Source: Asterias amurensis
Taxonomy: Eukaryota > Echinodermata > Asteroidea > Forcipulatida > Asteriidae
Direction: 5' to 3'
Assembly: GCF_032118995.1 (NCBI RefSeq)
Contig: NC_092656.1
Coordinates: forward strand, 10,545,761 to 10,609,760
DNA: 64,000 bases
The notes beneath the pieces were generated by a model. That model searched no databases. It worked only from the letters and a program-made list of their open reading frames with translations, and was not told the origin of the DNA. The translations under genes were made by a program, and so were the position numbers. Below, in pieces: positions 44,101-48,219 of this stretch (position 1 is the stretch's first letter; every line of letters begins with the position of its first letter).

Positions 44101-46633
44101 CCACATGATGCATGATTTAAGATTGTAGGTTGTACCATGCATCTGTCATATATTAATGTGGATGATATTAAATAAGAAAATAGAATTAGCTGTTGCAAAC
44201 TGCTTACCAACCAAAAGGACATATTATAAATGCAAAAAATAGTTAAATGAAAAAAAAATTGATATTACATGTAAATAGTCAGGCAGGAGGAGGGTTGTTA
44301 TGTTTTCATCTGTGTTTCTTTCCACAGACTCTTCCTCGTATATTGAACCAGTTGGCGCCTGCATTCTCTCTAAGCTCCTGTAGCTTTGTAGTAGAGAGGG
44401 TCAAGGAAGCTACAGCTAGGGTGGTAGTATGGAAGGAGCTCAGGGTGCCTCGTAGCTATACCATGGAGAGCACTTACTGCGGCTGTGACCAAGGACAGTA
44501 CAAGGTTAGTTTAGTGCCATTAGTGGAAGTGTCGTGGAAGTGTCGTGCCCGAGCACTTAATTCAAACTCTGGTGTTTCTGATCAGCAGAGTGCTAAATAA
44601 TTGGGTCTCAGAATTCATCACTGGAAGTGCAATAACCTATCTTTCTGAAAGTTTGTACACCGACATGATCGATACATTTACTCAGCACCTTGAGTACTTG
44701 TACTTGTACCTTGTTTGGTAGATACATGATTGTGCACCATTACTCATATTACTTCGATATATTATTACTCAATACTCTTTTATATCATAGAGAGTCGGTA
44801 TGCATCCAGTTTGTGTTATTTTATTTTATTTATTCTGTGGAGTGTTTATGGGTTTAAACCAAAATTAATATTCCTTAGCCCCGATGCAAATTTACATCTC
44901 TTATTATCGTTGCGGTAACCGCTGCCAAAAACATACATGTAGGATTCGAACTGCCTCTAGCTACCGTGCAACCTCGGTAGTCTAGTTGGTAAGACACTGC
45001 TCTAGAATTGCAAGGGTCGTGGGTTCGAATCCCACCCGAGTAACATGCCTGTGATATTTTTTTCACAGGACTTGGGAAAGTACTGAGTAAACAGTGCTAA
45101 CACACATCAGTGTATGGGTAAAAACCAAAATTAATAATTTATTCTGGTTGTGAGCCAGGGATTCACAGAATACCAAACTTGTACACATGTAGCAATGGAG
45201 AGAGAAGACAAGGAAGTTTCAGTTTTAGATTTGGGAGGAAATTAAAAATACAGAAAATTATTTAAGAAAAAACCCATGCAGTCAGGTATGGACTGAAAAC
45301 CTAATCCACATACATGTAGTACCCTCGGCGTGATTCCAACTGGGGTCTTAGAGGTGGAAGGCAAGGAAATATACCACTACGTACAGATGTGTAAGGACAC
45401 AAATGTTGCCATTGACCAGGCCAAGATTCGAACCCACCATCTGTGAATACTAGCACTCGAGTCCATCTTCCTAGAACACTCGGACACGACACTACACAAT
45501 CCTACCCAAGTAGCTTTGCATAATTTCTTCAAGATGTTTCTGTCTTTCTTACACCCCATCCTCCAGGGTCTTCAGATCACCACCGGGATGCTGGAGGAGA
45601 TGGGAAGGAAGTTCTGCGAGGGACTCCTGCGTCTCATCACTCGCCGCTCATCAGAGCGATCTGCATCCGACAAGTCTCAGTCATCTCTCTCTTCCGGTAA
45701 GATCTATCCAGGAGTGTTGGAATCCAGCATGGAGAAGGACAGTGATGAATACGGCAGGTGAGAGATTCTTATGTACAGTTAACGCTCCTACTGTGTGACC
45801 ATTTAATATCATTTTGCTGTAGTTGGCGTGTCGTGGCCGAGCAGAGAAGAGAACCTGACTCGATTGAATAAGAGCACTACAGTCAAACTCTGGCGTTTCT
45901 ATTCAGCTGAGTGTGGGCTCAATGGTGACAAGTCCCAATGGTGACACGCGTGTCCTTAAGCAAGAAATTTAACCAATATTGCTGCATCCTTAGGATGGGA
46001 CGTAAAGCCGTTGGTCCAGTGTGTTGTGTAATGCATGTAAAAGAACCCAGTATAAATATCAAAAAAGGGTTCACACCAGTGTTCCTGGTTCCAGGAGTAC
46101 ATGTGGGTACCGGCGTAAACAGGGGTGAACATGCGATGGATTGACATAGAAATATTTTCAGTCATTTTATGCCAAGGAAACCTGATATAAACCCAACAAG
46201 ATGAGTCATAAATTCTCTCAGGACAGACTTTACTTTTTACAGCATCAGTTTTGAAAATGATTCAACTGGCTGTCTTTGTTCAGAGAAAGAGATTACCACA
46301 ACAGCAAACTCGATCTTTAAAATCGTTAAAGTTCATTGAAATCCAACAGTCTATGCTTTGCACCAAAGCCAGCTTCATTCAAGATATTTTGAATGTTTGA
46401 TTTACAGTCCTGGTGAAGACGTTGACGCCTTGATCCAAGCTTCCCTTCATGGTATGACTTCATCATCTGGCTCACCACATCAACACAGCAGACGGAAACG
46501 ACGGAGTAATGATCTCGATTCAGGAGACGAGGAAGAGGATGATGAGGAGGGATCGGAAGGCAGTGATACCGGAGGAGTTGGGGCCAGCGAGGAGCGGGAG
46601 GAAGTGTCTCCGGAAGGTAGTGCCGCAGATTAA
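14101..46633 (+). CDS. AGTPBP1: Cytosolic carboxypeptidase 1 (CCP1/NNA1), complete, 22 coding exons, 1301 aa
   Basis: Zinc metallocarboxypeptidase (M14, CCP group) that removes glutamates from polyglutamylated tubulin tails and from gene-encoded acidic C-termini, mainly in the cytosol. The 22 exons chain in frame (3906 nt) with GT-AG introns. Residues 10-345 are helical armadillo-like repeats (for example [33 protein letters not shown]). Residues 360-745 are acidic or Ser/Arg-rich and mostly disordered. Residues 755-900 are the CCP N-domain ([37 protein letters not shown]). Residues 900-1190 are the peptidase domain: zinc ligands H969 and E972 (RVHPGE) and H1068 (FHGHS), substrate-binding N1028-R1029 (EDLNR), catalytic E1151 (YTMEST). 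The C-tail is acidic with a basic cluster RRKRR at 1255-1259. It is slightly longer than the vertebrate enzyme, chiefly from the 818-nt exon 12. Residue 1017 is Ser where Asn is usual. Confidence 0.97.
14189..14505. mobile_element. Family G MITE (ACACCC ... GGGTGT-type ends), intact copy
   Basis: Left end ACACCCGCTTCAGACAGGCG then CTCCAGAGTCGCGCCGAACC; the right end is the inverse ending GCCTGTCTGAAGCTGGTGT. About 317 bp, in intron 1. A second, interrupted copy lies at 39845-40459. Confidence 0.88.
15079..15293. mobile_element. 215-bp MITE with ACCCTTCCCATGAAAT ends
   Basis: ACCCTTCCCATGAAATATG at the left and ATATTTCATGGGAAGGGT at the right. Inner inverted blocks GTTGGTTGGCAAA and TTTGCCAACCAA; GC-rich CpG-containing centre. 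Confidence 0.85.
15425..15540 (+). CDS. AGTPBP1: AGTPBP1 exon 2
   Basis: Acceptor GTGACCAG|ATCC, donor CCAAG|GTAAAA. Residues 14-52 ([19 protein letters not shown] ... [12 protein letters not shown]), matching the vertebrate NNSRIVGLLAQLEKI region. Confidence 0.93.
15590..15725. mobile_element. Family H foldback element (GGGCCC-ended), partial
   Basis: Begins AGGGCCCGGTTTCATAAAG and carries TTTAGCAGAAA and TCTGCTAAGCA blocks as in the copies at 37129 and 52347. Degenerate. Confidence 0.5.
16147..16510. mobile_element. ~360-bp MITE with GGCCAAACAAAATAAA ends
   Basis: TTAGGCCAAACAAAATAAA ... GTTGTGTTTACGGTAAC at the left and the inverse GTTACCGTAAACACAAC ... TTTGTTTGGCCTTA at the right. AT-rich interior, no ORF. 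Confidence 0.85.
16743..16914. mobile_element. MITE-like element (CAGGTCTGGAATTTCA ends)
   Basis: CAGGTCTGGAATTTCACTA at the left and ATGAAATTCCAGGGCTG at the right, with GGCCACAACGGCC and a GCCTTGGTGCCC block. The same interior phrases recur at 13800-13915, 10700-10855, 19310-19468 and 25319-26350. Confidence 0.55.
17359..17426 (+). CDS. AGTPBP1: AGTPBP1 exon 3
   Basis: Acceptor CAACGCAG|AACAAG, donor CTGGAG|GTGAGT. Residues 53-75: [19 protein letters not shown]... ending STLE, an armadillo-like helix pair. Confidence 0.93.
17800..17898 (+). mobile_element. Left end of a hAT-like CATAGAG-family element
   Basis: ATATATTGACTAGAGTGCC followed by CGTTATACACGCACTAAGG and GTGGGCGCATCCATGTTTATG, nearly identical to 25045-25125. 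It is interrupted at 17899 by the pogo-like element; only TATATAGCTCTATG of its right end remains at 19205-19219. Confidence 0.75.
17899..19204. mobile_element. Pogo/Tigger-like non-autonomous transposon with TA target site
   Basis: Ends CAGTCGACTCCCGTTAT...ACGAG and its inverse, one mismatch in 23, flanked by TA on both sides (17897-17898 and 19205-19206). CAGTC-ends with GTTATAACGAG next to TA are typical of the pogo/Tigger branch of Tc1/mariner. 1306 bp, with no intact transposase and three ~130-bp tandem repeats inside (18440-18800). Confidence 0.8.
18440..18800. repeat. Three ~130-bp tandem repeats inside the pogo-like element
   Basis: The phrase CCTGGTATC(C/T)C ... GCAATGAACC recurs at about 18449, 18580 and 18711. 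Each is followed by CAGGTG(G)TT(A)...CAATG(A/C)AAA and a T-rich end. Units differ at many sites, so the duplication is old. Confidence 0.8.
19294..19468. repeat. Interspersed repeat (GGCACC/ATGGAGGCAA family) with partner at 19630-19735
   Basis: CAGGCCGGTATG ... GGCACCCTGTGAGGAA ... GACCAGGGGGCATGGAGGC ... AAGTATCAGGCCTGG. The last 100 bp recur at 19630-19735, and the whole in weaker form at 10690-10855. Confidence 0.7.
19475..19616. mobile_element. Inverted-repeat element between the two GGCACC repeats
   Basis: GACTCTAGGTGGCAGCAAAC and TTACCAGGTAAA at the left, matched by TTTACCTGGTAAG and CTGCTGCCACCTACC at the right. CCAATGAGGGACT and AGTCTCCCATTAG form the outer arms. Confidence 0.75.
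19776..19980 (+). CDS. AGTPBP1: AGTPBP1 exon 4
   Basis: Acceptor TTCTTCCAG|AGTTCC, donor CGAAAG|GTATGG. Residues 76-143: [20 protein letters not shown] ... [10 protein letters not shown], armadillo-like helices. Confidence 0.93.
20010..20394 (-). mobile_element. TTAA-A family MITE, full length
   Basis: TTAAAGGCGGTGGACACTAT to AGTGTCCAATGTCTTTAA, with the complete internal hairpin. It begins only 29 bp after the exon 4 donor. Confidence 0.92.
20435..20520. mobile_element. Family H fragment
   Basis: CATGCCTTTTCGTGTTCTTAC and CTACGAAATGGAAG...GAAACTGGGC resemble 52595-52690. Confidence 0.5.
20823..21236 (-). mobile_element. Leu/Ser-tRNA-like SINE, fullest copy
   Basis: On the minus strand: tRNA-like head GTCGTGGCCGAGCTGTTAAG, B box GGGTTCGAATCCCCAGCC, a core (CACTTGTGTCCTTAAGCAAG; AAGCCGTTGGTCCCATGTG; AAGAGAAGGGGTTCGCCCC), then a tail ending CGCTATAAGACTTTGATATT followed by (ATT)n. 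About 413 bp; the reference copy for this family here. Confidence 0.9.
21678..21809 (+). CDS. AGTPBP1: AGTPBP1 exon 5
   Basis: Acceptor CTTTCACAG|ACAGG, donor AAACT|GTAAGT. Residues 144-187: [20 protein letters not shown] ... [11 protein letters not shown], close to the vertebrate DKKFGVKARINGAL region. Confidence 0.95.
21943..22140. mobile_element. ~198-bp MITE with AATAGACCGATCCA ends
   Basis: AATAGACCGATCCAATAGG at the left and CTGGATCGGTCGATT at the right. The GC-richer interior contains CACGTGGGGC and CpG sites. Confidence 0.7.
22240..22405 (-). mobile_element. SINE fragment (core of the Leu/Ser-like family)
   Basis: GATAGTCGCACTGCCAGAC, AACCCCTTCTCTTTGCGATAA and CTTCCCATCCGAAGG match, inverted, the core of the copy at 34250-34420. 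The tRNA-like head is missing. Confidence 0.75.
22474..22829 (+). mobile_element. TTAA-A family MITE, full length
   Basis: TTAAAGACACTGGACACTAT to GTGTCCACTGCCTTTAA. It ends 61 bp before exon 6, so it overlaps the likely branch-point zone of that intron's 3' end. Confidence 0.92.
22891..23022 (+). CDS. AGTPBP1: AGTPBP1 exon 6
   Basis: Acceptor CTCATCAG|CTGTC, donor AATCAA|GTAAGA. Residues 188-231: [20 protein letters not shown] ... DILCTLVKS. Confidence 0.95.
23108..23300 (-). mobile_element. tRNA-derived SINE of a third type
   Basis: On the minus strand: GGCTATATAGCTGAATTGG (A-box-like, TAGCTGAATTGGTAGAGC), then GAGGCCACAGGCTCAAATTC (B-box-like), then sequence with GGGTGATTTTCCCGGCC. A pseudo-tRNA head with degenerate stems. 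Confidence 0.65.
23410..23805. mobile_element. TTAA-E family MITE
   Basis: TTAAAGGAACATTACAGAAT at the left and TTCTGTAATGTTCCTTAA at the right. The interior has AACCTGTAGAAGTTCGAGAT...CACGAGATAATAATGAAA, a diverged form of the core block in families A and B. Confidence 0.82.
23967..24113 (+). CDS. AGTPBP1: AGTPBP1 exon 7
   Basis: Acceptor TTTTTTGCAG|AGAG, donor CTCTCA|GTAAGT. Residues 232-280: [20 protein letters not shown] ... [11 protein letters not shown]. Confidence 0.94.
24574..24654 (+). CDS. AGTPBP1: AGTPBP1 exon 8
   Basis: Acceptor GTATTTCAG|AGTC, donor CACT|GTAAGT. Residues 281-307: [20 protein letters not shown] ... NNSH, matching LGRKAFIDANGMKILY of vertebrates. Confidence 0.95.
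25034..26563. mobile_element. hAT-like non-autonomous element with 8-bp target duplication, 1.53 kb
   Basis: Ends CATAGAGCTATATATATTGA and its inverse, flanked by direct repeats GTTAAACC at 25026-25033 and 26564-26571. C(A)...G ends with an 8-bp duplication are the hAT signature. It lies in intron 8, carries no transposase, and hosts a second element at 25319-26350. Confidence 0.85.
25319..26350. mobile_element. Element nested in the hAT-like element (CAGGCCTCAAATTTCCCG ends)
   Basis: CAGGCCTCAAATTTCCCG at the left and CGGGAAATTTGAGGCCTG at the right, perfectly inverted over 18 bp and flanked by TCGAAG on both sides (25313-25318, 26351-26356). The sub-terminal parts have many GGCC-rich blocks (GGCCAAAAAGGCC; GGCCTTGGTGCCC). 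1032 bp, no coding capacity recognised. Confidence 0.78.
26697..26852 (+). CDS. AGTPBP1: AGTPBP1 exon 9
   Basis: Acceptor TTTTTCCAG|GCAAGG, donor TTGAAG|GTAACC. Residues 308-359: [20 protein letters not shown] ... [13 protein letters not shown], the end of the armadillo-like region. Confidence 0.94.
26931..27065. mobile_element. 135-bp inverted-repeat element
   Basis: TATTGACTGGCATCGAGGTAA and CTAGTGTACGTCTATT at the left, matched by AATAGACGTACATGTACACTAG...TTATGCCAGTCAATA at the right. Confidence 0.78.
27585..27661 (+). CDS. AGTPBP1: AGTPBP1 exon 10
   Basis: Acceptor CTTTTGAAG|GTGATG, donor GAGCAG|GTAGGT. Residues 360-385, the acidic stretch [20 protein letters not shown], as in vertebrate CCP1 (DDVVDESDDNDD). 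Confidence 0.93.
27738..28156 (+). mobile_element. Family F element, copy 1
   Basis: ATATAACACCCCTTACAAAT, GGTTTAGAGCGCGTCACATG, GCAGTACCCAGACGTC, then a 150-bp palindrome GACTGCTTTTACTCGTGC ... AACCCACTCGAAGCAGTC (28011-28148). The same sequence occurs inverted at 59440-59950. Confidence 0.78.
28196..28757. mobile_element. TTAA-A family copy split by a ~290-bp insertion
   Basis: Family A sequence to about 28278, then unrelated DNA (GACTAGAGCAAGCTAGAGC... to about 28572), then family A again from GATAGTATAAAACATTGTG. The right half has the same orientation at both ends, so the copy is rearranged as well. Confidence 0.6.
28815..29095 (+). mobile_element. TTAA-A family MITE
   Basis: TTAAAGACACTGGACACGAT to AGTGTCCACTGCCTTAA with a shortened left half; the hairpin is kept. 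Confidence 0.9.
29764..30009. repeat. 123-bp tandem duplication in intron 10
   Basis: Copy 1 (29764-29886) and copy 2 (29887-30009) share CCATTATCAAGCC(A/T)TAGCC, CTCTTGTGACACAA and AAAGCCTGGATTGAAGGCCA with a few differences. Confidence 0.9.
30483..30595 (-). mobile_element. tRNA-derived SINE (second type)
   Basis: On the minus strand: GGTGGTCTAGTTGGTATAAC (A box), then GCAAAGGTCATGGGTTTGAAT (B box GGGTTTGAATCCCACC), then CAAAGTAATAATAAACCTG. Related to 44973-45110 and 35330-35465. Confidence 0.75.
31659..32019 (+). mobile_element. TTAA-B family MITE, full length
   Basis: TTAAAGCCATTGGACACTTT to GAAAGTGTCCAATGGCTTTAA. The interior has AACAAACCTGTGAAAATTTA, GGCTCAATCGGTCATCGGAG and CGCCGTGTCATGACA. 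Best copy of this family. Confidence 0.92.
33329..33724 (-). mobile_element. TTAA-A family MITE
   Basis: TTAAAGCAATGGACACTATT to GGTCAGTGCCTTTGAA. The hairpin region is replaced by a different palindrome (AAAAGACTTCAGGCCTGAAGCCTTTT, 33507-33533). Confidence 0.85.
34165..34425 (+). mobile_element. Leu/Ser-tRNA-like SINE
   Basis: Head partly lost; core GACACTTGTGTCCTTAAGC, TTCGTCCTCTGGATGGGACG and GGGGTTCGCCGCGGTGTGTC present, then a variant tail (ACTATCTTCAATCATGG) shared with 22240-22260. Confidence 0.8.
34569..34676 (+). CDS. AGTPBP1: AGTPBP1 exon 11
   Basis: Acceptor TTTCTTCAG|GTTCC, donor GAAGAG|GTTAGA. Residues 386-421; ...[19 protein letters not shown] aligns with vertebrate TIEDLKMYEHLFPELVDDF, which supports it as a true exon despite its distance from both neighbours. 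Confidence 0.93.
34885..35264 (-). mobile_element. TTAA-A family MITE, diverged
   Basis: TTAAAGGGAAGGTACACATT at the left; right end TACAGTCTGACAGTGCCTTTA. Internal palindrome AAAAGACTTCTAACCAGAAGTCTTTT like that at 33507. Confidence 0.82.
35330..35465 (+). mobile_element. tRNA-derived SINE (second type)
   Basis: Pseudo-tRNA head with GGTGGGTTCAAATCTCACC (B box) and the tail GAGTAATGTGCCTGTGTGTTT shared with 45035-45065. Confidence 0.7.
35698..36515 (+). CDS. AGTPBP1: AGTPBP1 exon 12 (818 nt, disordered middle region)
   Basis: Acceptor TTTTATAG|ATCATG, donor CAAAG|GTGAGA. Residues 422-693. Rich in Ser, Pro, Arg and Asn, with little hydrophobic content except near the end, where [17 protein letters not shown] and [17 protein letters not shown] match the conserved stretch before the N-domain (vertebrate ...TKSVPEYSEVAYPDYF...). 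Codon use is GC-richer than the flanks. The first ~220 residues have little in common with vertebrate CCP1. Confidence 0.94.
36697..36822. mobile_element. TTAA-C family MITE, right-half fragment
   Basis: GTTGATCATTGTATTCTAC, AAACATCTTTCTAACCATA and CAAGGCAACGTGTTCCTTTAA: the right third of the element at 37869. Confidence 0.85.
36895..36965 (-). mobile_element. SINE fragment (second type)
   Basis: GGTAGGATTCAAGCCAATAACC is the inverted B-box region of the 44973 family. Confidence 0.55.
37129..37377. mobile_element. Family H foldback element, full copy
   Basis: GGGCCCAATTTCATATAGC ... GCTAAGCAC at the left, with the inverse GTGCTTAGCAGC ... TATGAAATTGTGCCC at the right. Inside, AAAACAGGATTA and TAATCCTGTTTTTA are paired. 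Lies 120 bp before exon 13. Confidence 0.85.
37497..37658 (+). CDS. AGTPBP1: AGTPBP1 exon 13
   Basis: Acceptor GCTTGACAG|AGCC, donor AAAAG|GTACGA. Residues 694-747: [20 protein letters not shown]... VVFDLD, matching vertebrate [23 protein letters not shown]. Confidence 0.96.
37869..38249. mobile_element. TTAA-C family foldback MITE, full length
   Basis: TTAAAGGAACACGTTGCCTT to AAGGCAACGTGTTCCTTTAA. Nearly the whole element is one palindrome; the centre pairs CACGGTCGGCAATTTATGGG with its inverse around TCAAAAATTTGA. The arms also read GCCTCGAAATTGCGTGG and its inverse. Confidence 0.92.
38675..38910 (+). CDS. AGTPBP1: AGTPBP1 exon 14 (CCP N-domain)
   Basis: Acceptor CTTCCCCAG|GTCA, donor CTATG|GTGAGT. 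Residues 748-826 with [32 protein letters not shown] and [12 protein letters not shown], the most conserved part of the CCP N-domain. Confidence 0.97.
39103..39418 (-). mobile_element. TTAA-B family MITE
   Basis: TATTGGACACTTTCTGAACAG and GTAATGGTGAAAGACTTCTC at the left; GACACGGCGAAATGTGCGG, then ...TGTTTACCGATGT...TGCTTTAAG at the right. Confidence 0.85.
39600..39832 (+). CDS. AGTPBP1: AGTPBP1 exon 15
   Basis: Acceptor TAATTCCAG|GCATG, donor ATGAAG|GTGAGT. Residues 827-904: [20 protein letters not shown] ... [43 protein letters not shown]; leads into the peptidase domain. Confidence 0.97.
39845..40459. mobile_element. Family G MITE, interrupted copy
   Basis: ACACCCGTGTCAGACAGGCG to CGCCTGTCTGAATCGGGTGT. 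Split at 39884-40179 by a hAT-like element. Without it the copy is about 310 bp, like 14189-14505. It starts 13 bp after the exon 15 donor. Confidence 0.88.
39884..40179. mobile_element. hAT-like MITE (296 bp) nested in family G, perfect 8-bp target duplication
   Basis: CATAGAGTTATATATATAAG ... at the left and its inverse TTATATATAACTCTATG at the right, flanked by CTCCGAAC at 39876-39883 and 40180-40187. Removal restores the host repeat exactly as in the intact copy at 14189. Interior has paired blocks AACTAGAGGGCGCACTGG and CCAGTGCACCCTCTAGTT. Confidence 0.93.
40518..40690 (+). mobile_element. Leu/Ser-tRNA-like SINE, 3' truncated
   Basis: GAATCGTGGCCGAGTGGATAG (A box), GTGGGTTCAAGTCCCTGTCG (B box), ACACTTGTGTCCTTAAGCAA, then ATGGGACGTAAAGC; the tail is missing. 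Confidence 0.85.
40724..40950 (+). repeat. Minisatellite-like element with ~130-bp unit (two units)
   Basis: TGGATGATATTGAATGGTCAG ... GGAGGGTTGACTGTGTACTG ... GATGCATTCACCA recurs about 128 bp later. Related arrays: 43955-44190 (same strand) and 48220-48620 (inverted). Confidence 0.8.
41015..41171 (+). CDS. AGTPBP1: AGTPBP1 exon 16
   Basis: Acceptor CTTGTCTAG|GTACA, donor GTTCA|GTAAGT. Residues 905-956: [37 protein letters not shown], the start of the peptidase domain. Confidence 0.96.
41517..41902 (+). mobile_element. TTAA-A family MITE, full length
   Basis: TTAAAGACAGTGGACACTAT to AGTGTCCACTGCCTTTAA with an intact hairpin (GAGACCTCAAGTT/AACTTGAGGTCTT). Among the least diverged copies. 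Confidence 0.94.
42108..42288 (+). CDS. AGTPBP1: AGTPBP1 exon 17 (zinc ligands H969 and E972)
   Basis: Acceptor ATTTTCAG|GAAG, donor GGCAG|GTCAGT. Residues 957-1016: [20 protein letters not shown] carries the HxxE zinc motif; ends [14 protein letters not shown]. Confidence 0.97.
42743..42872 (+). CDS. AGTPBP1: AGTPBP1 exon 18 (substrate-binding N1028-R1029)
   Basis: Acceptor TTATTCTAG|TCATC, donor CTATG|GTAAAC. Residues 1017-1060: [20 protein letters not shown] ... [14 protein letters not shown]. First residue is Ser (AG|T), where vertebrate CCP1 has Asn (GNHRC). Confidence 0.97.
43043..43300 (+). mobile_element. TTAA-A family MITE, internally deleted
   Basis: TTAAAGACACTGGACACCAT to AAGTGTCCACTGCCTTTAA. 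Lacks the segment between AACATACCTGTGAAA and the right half, including the left arm of the hairpin. Confidence 0.9.
43621..43752 (+). CDS. AGTPBP1: AGTPBP1 exon 19 (third zinc ligand H1068)
   Basis: Acceptor TCCTGTCAG|GTATT, donor TACAAG|GTATAC. Residues 1061-1104: [20 protein letters not shown] ... EDTSYK. Confidence 0.97.
43955..44190 (+). repeat. Minisatellite-like element with ~130-bp unit, second site
   Basis: GATGGTTGACCGTGTACTTTG, GGTCAGACAGTAGGAGG and ATTGACTGTGTACTCTGTAG match 40740-40930. About two diverged units. Confidence 0.7.
44328..44504 (+). CDS. AGTPBP1: AGTPBP1 exon 20 (catalytic E1151)
   Basis: Acceptor TTTCCACAG|ACTC, donor TACAAG|GTTAGT. Residues 1105-1163: [52 protein letters not shown]. 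The Glu of YTMEST is the general base of M14 enzymes. Confidence 0.97.
44522..44725 (+). mobile_element. SINE copy with the core deleted
   Basis: Head GTGTCGTGCCCGAGC ... CTGATCAGCAGAGTG is joined directly to the tail CTAAATAATTGGGTCTCAG ... CTTGTTTGGTAGATAC. The B box and central core present at 20823-21236 are missing. Confidence 0.85.
44973..45110 (+). mobile_element. tRNA-derived SINE (second type), clearest head
   Basis: TCGGTAGTCTAGTTGGTAAG (A box), GGGTCGTGGGTTCGAATCCC (B box), tail CGAGTAACATGCCTGTG ... ACTGAGTAAACAGTGC. Confidence 0.82.
45385..45493 (-). mobile_element. Leu/Ser-tRNA-like SINE head, variant
   Basis: On the minus strand: TAGTGTCGTGTCCGAGTGTT, then GATGGTGGGTTCGAATCTTG (B box) and TGGTCAATGGCAACATTTG. 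The head resembles the main SINE family; the body differs. Confidence 0.65.
45567..45757 (+). CDS. AGTPBP1: AGTPBP1 exon 21
   Basis: Acceptor ATCCTCCAG|GGTC, donor GGCAG|GTGAGA. Residues 1164-1226: [27 protein letters not shown] end the peptidase domain, followed by a Ser-rich linker. Confidence 0.96.
45826..46135 (+). mobile_element. Leu/Ser-tRNA-like SINE
   Basis: GTGTCGTGGCCGAGCAGAG head, CTGGCGTTTCTATTCAGCTG, CACGCGTGTCCTTAAGCAAG, GGATGGGACGTAAAGCCG and GTGTTGTGTAATGCATG; ends in a variant tail. Confidence 0.85.
46408..46633 (+). CDS. AGTPBP1: AGTPBP1 exon 22 and stop
   Basis: Acceptor ATTTACAG|TCCTG; stop TAA 46631-46633. Residues 1227-1301: basic cluster RRKRR (1255-1259), possibly a nuclear localisation signal, then acidic [17 protein letters not shown], ending GSAAD. 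Confidence 0.95.
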
Positions 46634-47500
46634 TACAAGATTGCCTCCCTCAAGGTTTTACTACCAGGGGCGTGTTCAGTTGCCCTCAGGTCGACTTGCA
46701 ACCATCGGGATCAGAGTGATTGTCTTGGAACAATTGTCATCTCGACAAAACCGTGCTCATGTCACCCGCGACCTAAGGCTGGTTGCTAAAGCTAGTTTGG
46801 CGTTAAAAGCAGGACAAGTGTTGACTTGCAAGTGACCTTGATTTTCTTTGCGCTGCGATGCAATCCATCGGAATCAAGTGTAAAATTAACACTTGGGTCA
46901 CTATAATGGAGTGGGATTGTCGTTGAATAAGCGTCACCTCGACAAAACCTTGCTCATGTCACTCACATTCGAAGGCCGGTAGCTATTGTTTGGCGTTAAT
47001 AGAAGGACAAGTGTTGACATGCAAGCTTATAATGCAAAGCCATGGTAGCGCAACATGCTGTACTCGATGTATAGTATAATGATTGATTCCTGCCTGTCGG
47101 GAACAAGTGCCAGAAGTAGGAATGGTCCTACCTTTGACTGTTGATGTTTTGCTGAATCTCTTTAAACCACCATAGCTATACTCAGGTCGTAAACTTGATT
47201 GCTCTGCTAACCGCCAAATTCTGCACTTCTGATCACCATTCTCCGCTTCTGTGCTAGCCTTGTAAGCATGTAAGCTTGTAATGCCTAGTAACGTGGAGCT
47301 TGCATGCACACAAGCCAAAATTCACCGCTAACCTGTAAAATACGCTTGACGTAAGTGCAGAACTCCCTGCTCCCGGCCCTGATATCTTCCTGACAGTATA
47401 AGCTCAGACGCAGCATCATCCTGAACAGTCAGTTCCTTACAGAACAGCATCACGGTTACCGTTGAGTTTCTGATGTGAAATTAACCAGCCAAAATAATTT
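46634..47500 (+). other. Probable 3' UTR of AGTPBP1
   Basis: Follows the stop without a canonical AATAAA that I could find before 47500. Contains a diverged ~180-bp direct duplication: CTCGACAAAACCGTGCTCAT...AGGACAAGTGTTGACTTGC (46740-46832) and CTCGACAAAACCTTGCTCAT...AGGACAAGTGTTGACATGC (46938-47023). Confidence 0.45.
46735..47026. repeat. Direct duplication in AGTPBP1 3' UTR
   Basis: Two units about 195 bp apart share CTCGACAAAACC, TGCTCATGTCAC, GGTTGCTA/GGTAGCTA, TTTGGCGTTAA and GACAAGTGTTGAC. Confidence 0.8.
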
Positions 47501-47802
47501 TTAGAAATCACTGTTGCAAAACCTTTGGCCAAAATGCTTAACATATGTCTGATGCTCAAACATTTTTATTATAATGTTCGTTCTCGCCAAAACACATCCC
47601 AGCAGTTGTAGAAGAATTCTAAGGGTTATCACCAATTTCCAACTTGGATGTATAGTTAAACATAGTGTTCTGTTAAACCATGGAGGTACTTCCATGATTA
47701 AACCATGGAGGTAGAAACTACCTCCATGGTTAAACAAACATGGTAAGTAAATCAAGTGTGAGCAAGGTGTGTGTGAATGAAACCTGAAATGTGAATGGCA
47801 GT
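47501..47802. other. Intergenic, small palindrome only
   Basis: No gene seen. ACCATGGAGGTAG...CTACCTCCATGGT forms a short palindrome at 47702-47733, preceded by AACCATGGAGGTACTTCCATG. Confidence 0.5.
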
Positions 47803-48190
47803 TTAAAGGCAGTGGACACTATTGGTAATTACTCAAAATAATTATTAGCATAAAACCTTTCTTGGTGACGATTAATGGGGAGAGGTTGATGGTATAAAAC
47901 ATTGTGAGAAACGGCTCCCTCTGAAGAACTGTAGTTTTTGAGAAAGAAGTAATTTTCCACAAATTTGATTTGGAGACCTCAGATTTAGAATTTGAGGTTT
48001 CGAAATCAAGCATCCAAACTCACACAACTTCGTGTGACAAGGGTGTTTTCTTTCTTTCATTATTATCTCGCAAGTTCGATGACCGATTGAGCTCAAATTT
48101 TCACAGGTTAGTTATTTTATGCATATGTTGAGATACACCAACTGTGAAGGCTAGTCTCTGACAATTACCAATAGTGTCCACTGCCTTTAA
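47803..48190 (-). mobile_element. TTAA-A family MITE, full length
   Basis: TTAAAGGCAGTGGACACTAT to AGTGTCCACTGCCTTTAA, hairpin intact; low divergence from the copies at 20010 and 41517. Confidence 0.94.
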
Positions 48191-48219
48191 GGGAAAATAA
48201 AACTACATGTATACCAGCC

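Noticed and set aside
44973-45045. tRNA-like sequence with good A and B boxes
   Set aside because: No paired acceptor stem, shared tail with other copies (30483, 35330): a SINE head, not a tRNA gene. The same holds for the tRNA-like heads at 20823-21236, 40518, 45385 and 60424.
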